The notes beneath the pieces are model-generated. The model worked only from the letters and a program-made list of their open reading frames with translations. It did not search any database and had not been told where the DNA came from. 19,046 nucleotides of DNA from Collinsella sp. CAG:166 (lineage in GTDB: Bacteria; Actinomycetota; Coriobacteriia; Coriobacteriales; Coriobacteriaceae). Every line of letters begins with the position of its first letter. Position 1 is the stretch's first letter. The translations under genes and the position numbers were made by a program. This document shows positions 1 to 6,349 of the stretch, piece after piece. Where the stretch lies: positions 1 to 19,046 of the forward strand of contig FR878727.1 in assembly GCA_000434535.1 (NCBI GenBank), written 5' to 3'.

Positions 1-49
1 GATGGTTCGGGAGCCGCCTTCGCAATTCAACCGATGGGAAAACCGACTG

Positions 50-1486
50 CTAATTCAATTTGACCCAGATGGCGGGGCGGACTCCGGCCGGGTCGTCCTC
101 CTCGCTTCCGTCATCGCCTGATTTAATTTCGCCCCATGTACTCACATAATTGGCGATGGGCTGTCCCTCGTAGTAGAAGTCGCTATAGAGCGAGCTGCCG
201 CTGTACTCCTCTACGGTAGAGGTCCACCAGTCCTTAACTTCGTTTCCGTCCTTCACTGACGTTGCGTACAGGAAATCATCCGATGGCTCGAAGTCGTAAA
301 GGAGGAAGGAGTCGGGGATCGTGACGTCTCCGTCGATGAGACCCCGCTCGACATCGCTGAAGGCGAAATCCATGAAGCTGCCGTTCAGGTAGCCGTGTAG
401 CGTGCTGGATTCAAAATCTTCGGCATCGCCCATCTCATCGAAAGGCAAGTAGTCGACGCACTGTTCTGTTACGAGGAGGGCCCTCCCGTCCTGCTTGTCG
501 AGCACGAGCCATCTGATGGGTTTTCCTGCGACAGAGGTTCCTCGGTAGGCTGGCAGCTCGGCAGAATAGGTTCCAAAATCGATGGTTTGCCCGATCGGCG
601 TGTCTCGGATCTTCTCCTGGCATGCCCTCATGTCAGACCACATGGCGAGCATAGACGGCAGCGGCGAGATGGCAATTAGGGCCATCAGGAGGACGATGCC
701 TGCAACCGCCGCGAGGGCTATCCCCTTCCGCTTTTTCGCAAGGCTCGCGATTCTCGCGTCCGCCTCGCTTACCTTTTCTCCCGAATCCCCGTAGCCCTGC
801 TCGGCTAGCTTCTCAAGGCTCTCCTTGGCTGCCTCGACATCCTTCTTTTTGCCTTTCTCGAGCTTCGCGACGCTCGACCTGTAGACCCTGTCCCTTCTGG
901 ATTCATCCAGGAACGCGGCATCCTCCAGGTCCGCCAGTTTCTCGCGCACGGCGCCGCAGTTCCAGCAGGTACCGCGCTTGAGGTTCACCGCACCGCAGCC
1001 GCACTGCCACCATCCATCGTGCTCGGAATGGACGCCCGAGCATTTGAAGGTATCGGCCTCCATCTCGGAGAGCAGGACATCGCGTTCCGACTCCTCGACC
1101 CCGTTGAGCGCGAGTGGCGCGGGGCTATCGATGTCGATCGGGTCGCCGAAGGACGTCTCGCCGTCCGCTCGGGTCACAACGGCACGCGAGCCGGTGATAA
1201 CAGACAGCTTAATTCTCACCGCCTTGGGCCTGAGCACCTCGCCGGCGGGCAGGTCGGCATCTAGGAGCGAGAAGTCGACGTTCTCCGTCTCCCCTCCCTC
1301 GCCCTCGAGCCCGACCGTGAACTCTATGCGGCTGATGGGTTTCGTCGATACGTTGACGATCTTTGTCTGGAGGAAGCAAGCTCCCGTCTCGGTGTCCCTG
1401 GAGACCTGGACGGCCAGTACCCTGACGGGGCAGAGTTCCTGCCAGGAGGGGTTGGCGTCGCGGTAGACGATCTTGTACTTTGACAT
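50..1486 (-). CDS. Zinc-ribbon, single-helix membrane protein with C-terminal DUF6273 domain
   Basis: A 478-residue protein of unknown function. In order it shows a beta-rich N-terminal region (about 1-125) of unknown family; a zinc ribbon with Cys162, Cys164, Cys174 and Cys177; a charged, probably helical stretch (195-252) with a motif like the 'GDYKDSAEK' repeats of gut bacterial proteins; one membrane helix (about 256-276); and a DUF6273 domain (about 300-478) ending in the family-like VRPAIWVKLN. The zinc ribbon is probably cytoplasmic and the DUF6273 domain outside, though this topology is inferred. A start at 1486 is supported by GAGGTG five bases upstream. The preceding small gene stops at 1489, so the two are almost certainly co-transcribed. 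Several arginines use AGG or AGA, unlike the CGC-rich core genes to the right, which suggests recent acquisition. Coding sequence is certain; function is not. Confidence 0.85.
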   Translation of the reverse strand: MSKYKIVYRDANPSWQELCPVRVLAVQVSRDTETGACFLQTKIVNVSTKPISRIEFTVGLEGEGGETENVDFSLLDADLPAGEVLRPKAVRIKLSVITGSRAVVTRADGETSFGDPIDIDSPAPLALNGVEESERDVLLSEMEADTFKCSGVHSEHDGWWQCGCGAVNLKRGTCWNCGAVREKLADLEDAAFLDESRRDRVYRSSVAKLEKGKKKDVEAAKESLEKLAEQGYGDSGEKVSEADARIASLAKKRKGIALAAVAGIVLLMALIAISPLPSMLAMWSDMRACQEKIRDTPIGQTIDFGTYSAELPAYRGTSVAGKPIRWLVLDKQDGRALLVTEQCVDYLPFDEMGDAEDFESSTLHGYLNGSFMDFAFSDVERGLIDGDVTIPDSFLLYDFEPSDDFLYATSVKDGNEVKDWWTSTVEEYSGSSLYSDFYYEGQPIANYVSTWGEIKSGDDGSEEDDPAGVRPAIWVKLN

Positions 1487-1488
1487 GT

Positions 1489-1737
1489 CTACACCTCGGG
1501 CAGGGCGTCTTCATCCGTTTTTGCGCTGGGCGCCGGCGCAGCTCGGTCTGGCAGTGCGCAGACGATCAGGCCGACCATGAGCGCCGTGCCGAAAAGGCCG
1601 ATGAACCAGAGGATTCCCGCGCTATTGGTGTAATGCCCCTTGTCCCTGGCAATCTTAACGAGCTCCGCCACGCCGCAGATGTTGGCGGCAATCGCCAGGA
1701 GAGGTAGGAAGAAGATTATCAGCTCTACGCTTCTCAT
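1489..1737 (-). CDS. Small two-helix membrane protein, function unknown
   Basis: An 82-residue protein starting MRSVELIIFF. Two hydrophobic segments (about 4-26 and 41-61) are joined by a positively charged loop (KIARDKGHY) and followed by a Pro/Ala-rich, acidic tail. The frame stays open far upstream, but a longer start would overlap the divergent pilin gene. The internal ATG at 1737 has a purine-rich AAGAAGGGA upstream and begins directly at the hydrophobic helix, so I chose it. It ends two bases before the start of the zinc-ribbon DUF6273 gene and is probably its operon partner. I do not recognise a family; a membrane accessory or assembly partner is a guess from context only. Confidence 0.65.
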   Translation of the reverse strand: MRSVELIIFFLPLLAIAANICGVAELVKIARDKGHYTNSAGILWFIGLFGTALMVGLIVCALPDRAAPAPSAKTDEDALPEV

Positions 1738-1984
1738 TTTCGGTCCCTTCTTCTCGACCGCCCATCTCGACACCGGTGGTCCTCCGTTACTTCCGACATC
1801 ACCAATTCTACTGTCCTCACCTGCGAATTTGTTGAGCAATAAATTCGATTGTGTGAGCGGTCGGTTAAGCTGCGCAGACGTTGAGCTAATTATTCTTTGC
1901 CGCTGCGGCAAGACCAGCACAACTTTTTGGAATAGTCCTACGCTCGGCAATGTATCTACAAACCCTGAGCGAAGGGAGCCGCAT
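1738..1984. promoter_or_regulatory. Divergent intergenic region between the two DUF6273 loci
   Basis: This 247-bp stretch separates the minus-strand membrane-protein pair from the plus-strand pilin gene, so promoters for both must lie here or just inside the genes. It is AT-richer than its flanks. The clearest element is a perfect inverted repeat, TTGCCGC-T-GCGGCAA, at 1897-1911, which could be an operator or a leader hairpin. I found no convincing -35/-10 pair on either strand. A weak plus-strand possibility is TTGGAA at about 1927 with TGTATC 18 bases later. A strong Shine-Dalgarno, AAGGGAG, lies just before the pilin start. Confidence 0.4.
1897..1911. repeat. Perfect inverted repeat in the divergent promoter region
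   Basis: TTGCCGC and GCGGCAA are perfect inverted copies around one central T. It lies 74 bp before the pilin start and about 160 bp before the small membrane gene on the other strand. It may bind a regulator or form a hairpin in the pilin leader. No T-run follows, so it is not a terminator. Confidence 0.4.
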
Positions 1985-2941
1985 ATGCATGCAGCGGCAA
2001 TTTCGCCTCGGGGGGGGGTCACTCCTAAGACGACCTGCCTCAGAGGCCAGTCAATCATCGAGTGCGTCCTGATCATCGCGGTCATCGGCCTGGTGATCGT
2101 GTTCGCAGGACCCGGCGTGGCCAGGGCCATCCGAAACCAGTTCAACCTGGTGGGTAACACGGTGAACAGCGGGACTAATGGAGGCACGGAGGGCGGCGGC
2201 GCATCCGGCGGCGGCTCCACAGGTGCCGATTCCGCGACCGTCCAGGCGGCTATCGCCAAGGACGCCAAGGACTGGACGCTCGGTGAGCAGAAGGCCGTGG
2301 CCGAGGACATCGCCTCCAAGGGCGAGGCGTCGCCCGCCTACGCGAAAGCTAAGGCCACGATGGACGCGGGGACGAAGTTCTCGATGAAGCTGACGGACGG
2401 CAAGACGCTGACCTACCGTATCATCGGCATCAACCACGACGACCTTGCGGACGGTAACGGCAAGGCGGGTCTGACGTTCGTGTCAACCAACAATGCTATG
2501 GGCGACCAGCGCATGAACGCTACAGATACCAGCGTCGGCGGCTGGGAGAAGTCTGAGCTCCGTGGCCGCCTCAACACCGGTGACCTCTGGTCGCTCCTAC
2601 CTGACGAGCTCCAGTCCAAGGTGAAGTCCGTCACGAAGATGACCGCTAACAAGGGCGATGGTGGCGCCGAGACTTCCACGGCCACGACCGATAAGGTCTT
2701 CCTCCTCAGCTCGACCGAGGTCTGGGGGGATATGCGGTTCGGCGGCACCCAGTACGAGTACTACAAATCCAAGGGCGTGACGAAGTCGAACTCTTCTGGG
2801 GCTTCATCGGTCTTCGGTCACTGTACTCGCTCCCTGCTTGAGTACAACCCCGGGTGCTTTTACTATGTCAGTCCCTACGGCGACTGGCGCACCGTGGCCG
2901 CGATGGACACCGTCAACGTGTCCATCGCGTTCTGCTTCTAG
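1985..2941 (+). CDS. Pilin-like secreted protein: class III prepilin leader plus DUF6273 domain
   Basis: A 318-residue protein. A short leader ends at Gly21; the sequence GQSIIEC follows, giving Glu at +5 after the predicted prepilin-peptidase cut between Gly21 and Gln22, then a helix (27-43). This is the Flp/TadE (class III) pattern, here with Cys after the Glu instead of the usual Tyr. A Gly/Ser/Thr-rich linker (57-82), a small helical region (83-130) and a DUF6273 domain (about 133-318: GWEKSELRGRLN, STEVWGD, a CTRS motif and the C-terminus IAFCF) follow. The start at 1985 has AAGGGAG seven bases upstream; the longer open frame reads antisense through the neighbour. Codons 9-12 contain nine consecutive G (2010-2018), a likely slippage site. 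It probably sits on the cell surface or in a pilus-like assembly after export; no Tad assembly genes are in the window. Ligand unknown. Confidence 0.85.
   Translation: MHAAAISPRGGVTPKTTCLRGQSIIECVLIIAVIGLVIVFAGPGVARAIRNQFNLVGNTVNSGTNGGTEGGGASGGGSTGADSATVQAAIAKDAKDWTLGEQKAVAEDIASKGEASPAYAKAKATMDAGTKFSMKLTDGKTLTYRIIGINHDDLADGNGKAGLTFVSTNNAMGDQRMNATDTSVGGWEKSELRGRLNTGDLWSLLPDELQSKVKSVTKMTANKGDGGAETSTATTDKVFLLSSTEVWGDMRFGGTQYEYYKSKGVTKSNSSGASSVFGHCTRSLLEYNPGCFYYVSPYGDWRTVAAMDTVNVSIAFCF
2010..2018 (+). repeat. Nine-G homopolymer in the pilin leader coding sequence
   Basis: Nine consecutive G span codons 9 to 12 of the pilin-DUF6273 gene, before the prepilin cleavage site. In the window's sequence the gene is in frame. 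Adding one G brings in a TAA four codons after the tract begins to shift; losing one G brings in a TGA about 17 codons downstream. Poly-G tracts of this length are known slipped-strand sites in phase-variable surface genes of other bacteria. Confidence 0.8.
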
Positions 2942-2953
2942 CTTGTCTAGTGC

Positions 2954-2987
2954 AAGGCCCGCGCAATCCCGCGGGGGCCTTTCTTTT
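2954..2987 (+). terminator. Intrinsic terminator after the pilin-DUF6273 gene
   Basis: AAGGCCC-GCG pairs with CGC-(GG bulge)-GGGCCTT around a short AATCC-containing loop, followed by a T-rich tail (TTTCTTTT). It begins 13 bases after the stop codon and closes the pilin transcript as a single-gene unit. Confidence 0.8.
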
Positions 2988-3184
2988 GGCAACCGAACGA
3001 ACGGTTTGAGGTTCGTGGCACAGGTAATCGGGTTGAGGAAAAATGGGGGCATACAGAGGCTCTCAGAGCGCCAGCCGCACTCCCCCGCCATTACTTCTGC
3101 GGCGTCCTCGTATAGAGCCCATCCTGGTTTGCGTTTCGTCGCGACAGCTCACTTGTCCACCGATCAAGTGAACTACTGGAATAA

Positions 3185-3220
3185 ATATAGCGACACGCTT
3201 GTTCGTTACAGTTGCTATAT
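3185..3220. repeat. Hairpin with 10-bp stem
   Basis: ATATAGCGAC pairs with GTTGCTATAT over a 16-base loop, with one G-T wobble. No T-run follows on either strand, so it is not a standard terminator. It may be part of an unrecognised RNA or a protein-binding site. Confidence 0.45.
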
Positions 3221-3241
3221 CTGTGTAAATCGCCGCGATAA

Positions 3242-3264
3242 ATACAGCCCTTAATCGGCTGTAT
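3242..3264. repeat. Inverted repeat ATACAGCC-7-GGCTGTAT
   Basis: Eight-base perfect inverted repeat with a seven-base AT-rich spacer, 21 bp after the previous hairpin. Size and spacing fit a dimeric-repressor operator or a small RNA hairpin. No adjacent gene start identifies a target. Confidence 0.45.
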
Positions 3265-3377
3265 ACCAGCACGCGTATGTAGATTCATATCGCGTTATTA
3301 AATCGGCTCAAACGTGTGCAAAACGCGCAAGTAGCCGCAAAAAGCGATTATCGCGTAGGTAGATTTTTGGCACCCTG

Positions 3378-3407
3378 TTGCTTAATCAAAATTAAGCAAT
3401 TGCTTAA
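3378..3407. repeat. Overlapping palindromes built from TTGCTTAA
   Basis: TTGCTTAA occurs at 3378-3385 and 3400-3407, with its inverse TTAAGCAA at 3392-3399. The second and third copies form a perfect 16-bp palindrome, TTAAGCAATTGCTTAA (3392-3407). The first and inverse copies form an alternative hairpin with a 9-bp stem and a CAAA loop. It lies just beyond the tRNA-Pro terminator. Confidence 0.6.
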
Positions 3408-3410
3408 AAC

Positions 3411-3438
3411 AAAAAAAGTCAGGCACTAGGTGCCTGAC
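3411..3438 (-). terminator. Intrinsic terminator of tRNA-Pro (and the upstream operon)
   Basis: Read on the minus strand, GTCAGGCAC-CTA-GTGCCTGAC is a perfect 9-bp stem followed by seven T. It sits 11 bases past the tRNA 3' end. It would also stop read-through from the long coaBC operon, for which I see no terminator before the tRNA. Confidence 0.9.
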
Positions 3439-3449
3439 CTGCAAACTTC

Positions 3450-3526
<77 letters not shown>

Positions 3527-3568
3527 AAGCTTTTGTTTGTTGCTCTGCTCTCGCTCGCAACAGGGAGT

Positions 3569-3598
3569 ATATTAACCCGAAACTTTGTCCTTGTGCAA
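3569..3598 (-). promoter_or_regulatory. Promoter of tRNA-Pro
   Basis: TTGCAC (-35) and TAATAT (-10) are separated by 18 bases on the minus strand, with transcription expected near 3562, about 35 bases before the mature tRNA. It lies directly after the coaBC stop codon, so the tRNA can be expressed independently of the operon. The 5' leader contains a TGTTGC/GCAACA inverted repeat. Confidence 0.65.
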
Positions 3599-3606
3599 GA
3601 ACTTTT

Positions 3607-4821
3607 TTACAAATTTTGAAGCAAGTCCAAAATTGTATCTGCGAGCTGGGGTTTTGTTAATACGGGAAGTTCTTGCGTGCCCGTTGTGCTCACAATCCAG
3701 GCCTTGTTGGTGTCAGTCCCAAAGCCCGAATCGGCGCGCGATACATCGTTGGCGATAATGGCATCGCAGCCCTTTCGGGTCAATTTACGCTCAGCGTACT
3801 CGACGACGTTATCGGTCTCGGCCGCAAAGCCGATCACGCTGCGATTGCCCTTTTGACGTGAGAGCTCGGCCAAGATGTCAACGGTCTCGACGAGCTCAAT
3901 TCGATCCAGGCGTTCGTTGGCCTTTTTGAGTTTATGGTCCGCAGGGGCCGCCGGTGTGTAGTCGGCGACGGCGGCCGCGCAAATGGCCGCATCGGCCGCC
4001 TGGAAGGCGCTCAGCGCCGCCTCCAGCATCTCTGCTGCGGTCTGCACGCGCACGCATTCCACGCCGCGGGGCGCATCGATCGATGTCGGACCCAACACGA
4101 GCGTGACCTCGCCACCGCGGCGTGCGGCCTCCCCCGCCAGGGCGATGCCCATCTTGCCTGAAGAGCGGTTACCAATGAATCGCACCGGGTCGATCGGTTC
4201 GTGCGTGGGGCCGGCGGTAATCACGATGCGCTTACCTGCCAGGTCCTGAGGCGCGGGGTTGAGCTCCTCACAGACGGCCTCGACGATGTCCTCGGGCTCG
4301 CTCATGCGTCCTGTGTCTACGTCGCCGCAGGCAAGGTAGCCGCTGCCGGGTCCCACCACATGCACGCCGCGGTCGCGCAGCGTGGCCATGTTAGCCTGCG
4401 TCGCTGGCGCCTTCCACATGCCGTTGTTCATAGCGGGTGCGATCACGATGGGTCGCGGCGTCGCAAGCAGCGTGGTGGAGATGAGGTCATCGGCGATGCC
4501 GTTGGCCATCTTGGCGATGATATTGGCCGTCGCGGGCGCCACGACCACCAGATCGGGCTCCTGCGCCAGCGAAATGTGGTGGATGGGGTCAGACGGGTCG
4601 TCGAATAGGCCCACGGCAACGGGTTCGTTGGTGAGCGCACGGAAGGTGAGCGGGCCCACAAACTCGGTGGCATGCTCGCTCATAACGACCTTGACGCGCG
4701 CACCGCGCTTTTGCAACAGGCGCACGATATTGCACGACTTATAGGCGGCGATCCCGCCGGTAATGCCCAGCAGGATCGTTTTTCCCTCAAGTTGCATTGA
4801 ATTGTTGGATGCCGCCGTCAT
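3607..4821 (-). CDS. coaBC: Bifunctional phosphopantothenoylcysteine decarboxylase / phosphopantothenate-cysteine ligase
   Basis: Catalyses two steps of coenzyme A synthesis: CoaB joins 4'-phosphopantothenate to cysteine using CTP, then CoaC (FMN) decarboxylates the product to 4'-phosphopantetheine. The 404 residues match the full bifunctional family. The CoaC half shows GITGGIAAYKS (19-29), the active-site His82 (HIS), PAMN (129-132) and the substrate-clamp Cys165 in ACGD. The CoaB half starts near 197 with ITAGPTHEPID and NRSSGKMG, then AAVADYTP and HKLKK (296-300) with the conserved lysines. I chose the start at 4821 because AAGGAAG lies seven bases upstream; Met9 is an alternative. The zinc-ribbon gene stops two bases upstream. 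It is the last gene of the operon before tRNA-Pro. Confidence 0.96.
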   Translation of the reverse strand: MTAASNNSMQLEGKTILLGITGGIAAYKSCNIVRLLQKRGARVKVVMSEHATEFVGPLTFRALTNEPVAVGLFDDPSDPIHHISLAQEPDLVVVAPATANIIAKMANGIADDLISTTLLATPRPIVIAPAMNNGMWKAPATQANMATLRDRGVHVVGPGSGYLACGDVDTGRMSEPEDIVEAVCEELNPAPQDLAGKRIVITAGPTHEPIDPVRFIGNRSSGKMGIALAGEAARRGGEVTLVLGPTSIDAPRGVECVRVQTAAEMLEAALSAFQAADAAICAAAVADYTPAAPADHKLKKANERLDRIELVETVDILAELSRQKGNRSVIGFAAETDNVVEYAERKLTRKGCDAIIANDVSRADSGFGTDTNKAWIVSTTGTQELPVLTKPQLADTILDLLQNL

Positions 4822-4823
4822 CG

Positions 4824-5543
4824 CTAGGCTTCCTTGCTCGGGAGTACCAGGAGGCGGTGGCAGTACGGGCAGTGCGTAATCTCGCTGCCGTCGTGGTTGA
4901 GGTCGCTCATGGACGATGCCTGCAGCGCGGTGTGGCAGACCGTGGGGATGTTGCCCTGGATGGTCTCGACGGCCAGGCCGCGGAACTGCTTGAGCAGGCG
5001 CTCGTAGTCGGTGAGCACGTCGGCTGGCAGCGTAGCGGCAAGCGCGGTGCGCTCCTTCGTGGCGGCGTCAATCTGAGCCTGCAGGTCGGCAGCCTTGGCG
5101 CGGGCGGCCTTGGTATCGGCCTTTACGCCCTCCTCGAACTTGGCGATGATTGCCTGCGCACGGGCCTCGCGGTCGAGCGCCTCCTTATGGGCGATGACGA
5201 CATCCTTGCGGGTGTGCTCAATCTTGTCCAGACGCTTGGCCAGGGTGGCGAGTTCATTCTCCAGGTCCTGAACCTCGCGGTAGTCGGAGCCGTCGACGTG
5301 GCGCTTCTTGGCGGCCTCGATGGCGTTATTGGTCTGAATCTCGGTGGTGTTGAGATCGTCGAGCTCAATGTCCAGATCCTTGCGCTGGGCGTAGAGCTTG
5401 GTCATCTCGGACTTGAGCTTCACATAGGTCTTGCGCTTGGAAGCGAGCTCCTTGAGCTCCGGCATATTGGCAAGTTCGCTCTTGTTGCGGGCGAGCTCCA
5501 AATCGATCTGTTGCAGCTTGAGTAGCGTAGCGCCGGCGCTCAT
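4824..5543 (-). CDS. Coiled-coil C4-type zinc-ribbon family protein
   Basis: A 239-residue protein, mostly long charged helices (about 5-180, heptad-like, coiled coil) with a C-terminal zf-RING_7-like ribbon. The family is widespread and often sits next to nif3, as here; some members are reported as zinc-binding scaffold proteins, but the role in this organism is unknown. The second ligand pair is CPYC (Cys225, Cys228). The first pair is unusual: Cys203 is followed by His204, but the position three residues before Cys203 is Pro, so the usual CxxC is broken. The start at 5543 has AAAGGAG upstream and forms an ATGA overlap with the nif3 stop; the in-frame Met upstream (5579) would overlap the neighbour more and lacks support. 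Confidence 0.85.
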   Translation of the reverse strand: MSAGATLLKLQQIDLELARNKSELANMPELKELASKRKTYVKLKSEMTKLYAQRKDLDIELDDLNTTEIQTNNAIEAAKKRHVDGSDYREVQDLENELATLAKRLDKIEHTRKDVVIAHKEALDREARAQAIIAKFEEGVKADTKAARAKAADLQAQIDAATKERTALAATLPADVLTDYERLLKQFRGLAVETIQGNIPTVCHTALQASSMSDLNHDGSEITHCPYCHRLLVLPSKEA

Positions 5544-6349
5544 AAGTTCTCTCCTTTTGTCACAGTCCACCATTGGCAAGGGTTCAGTATTTTAATCGCA
5601 TGACGGGGATAGACCCCGGCGTCAACTGCAGAGTTCATCAATATATCAACGAACGGCTCCTCAGAGCGGTCGTGGCCGAGCAAGATCACCGGTAGCCCGC
5701 GCAAGGCAAGGTCTTGCGCCACGTGGTAGCCCGCCTCGCCGGTTACGATGACATCTGCGCCCGCGGCGATGGCGAGCTCTCCAAAGTCGCCCAGGGAGCC
5801 GCCTAAAATAGCGACGGTACGGCATGCGTGCTCGGCTTCGCCCCACGCACGCGGGTCGCTGCCGAAGGCCGTGGCAGCACGGGTGGCAAGATCGCGCAGC
5901 GTGCATGGGTCGTTGAGCGTTGCAAGCGCGCCCAGGCCGGTGGTCTCGGGGTCGTCCACGTGCTCCAGTGAGCTGACGGGTGCGGCACCCAGCAGCTCAC
6001 TCAGGCAGATGCGGGCTTCGTGCGAGCGGTCCAGGTTGGTGTGGAGCGAGATAATGCTCACGCCGCAACGCGCTGCCTCGTAGAGCGCCGCACTGCATTG
6101 GGGGCGTGCAGCATCCGCCGGACAAAATGCCTCGGGCGCCTTGATGTATATGGGATGATGCGTCAGCAGCACGTTGGCACCGGCCTCGAGAGCACGGTGC
6201 ACATTGGCTTCGGTCGCATCGAGTGCGCAGGCAACACCGGTAATCTGCGCGGCAGGGTCGCCGACGGAGAGTCCTACATGGTCCCAACTCTCGGCATCAG
6301 TCTTGGGATAGCGTGCCAGCAGCGCGCGCTCAAGCTCGGCGACGATCAT
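5540..6349 (-). CDS. Nif3-like dinuclear metal-centre protein (GTP cyclohydrolase I type 2 homologue)
   Basis: A 269-residue member of the NIF3/YbgI family, toroidal hexamers with a two-metal site; the physiological substrate is not firmly known for most bacterial members. The expected metal ligands are visible: WDHVGL (22-27), THHP with His64 and His65, HTNLD with His103 and Asp107, and GHDRSE with His226 and Glu230. Length is that of the short form without the inserted PII-like domain. The start overlaps the desulfurase stop in ATGA, so translation is probably coupled, and its own ribosome site is weak. The following zinc-ribbon gene is a frequent neighbour of nif3 elsewhere. Confidence 0.93.
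   Translation of the reverse strand: MIVAELERALLARYPKTDAESWDHVGLSVGDPAAQITGVACALDATEANVHRALEAGANVLLTHHPIYIKAPEAFCPADAARPQCSAALYEAARCGVSIISLHTNLDRSHEARICLSELLGAAPVSSLEHVDDPETTGLGALATLNDPCTLRDLATRAATAFGSDPRAWGEAEHACRTVAILGGSLGDFGELAIAAGADVIVTGEAGYHVAQDLALRGLPVILLGHDRSEEPFVDILMNSAVDAGVYPRHAIKILNPCQWWTVTKGENL

Larger units (their letters stand above)
2988..3410. other. Gene-free spacer with several inverted repeats
   Basis: No open frame here has a ribosome site, plausible start or recognisable product. The left half (to about 3160) is moderately GC-rich and featureless apart from AACCG-6-CGGTT at 2991-3006. The right half is AT-rich and holds two hairpins (3185-3220, 3242-3264) and an overlapping palindrome group (3378-3407). 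The motif CGCGAT or ATCGCG recurs several times (near 3234, 3288 and 3350). It could hold a small RNA, operator sites or remnants of a mobile element; I cannot tell which. Confidence 0.5.

Noticed and set aside
1640..1984. Upstream extension of the plus-strand pilin frame
   Set aside because: It overlaps the opposite gene and shifts the hydrophobic helix far from the N-terminus. The ATG at 1985 has AAGGGAG at the right distance.
1738..2319. Long upstream extension of the minus-strand small membrane gene
   Set aside because: It would read antisense through the pilin gene start. The internal ATG at 1737 starts right at the hydrophobic helix and has a ribosome site.
2804..3272. Several short open frames on both strands after the pilin gene
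   Set aside because: They run through the pilin C-terminus or the terminator, lack ribosome sites and show no domain pattern.
3378..3407. Palindrome group as a transcription terminator
   Set aside because: No T-run follows the stems on either strand; the real terminator is the adjacent 3411-3438 hairpin.
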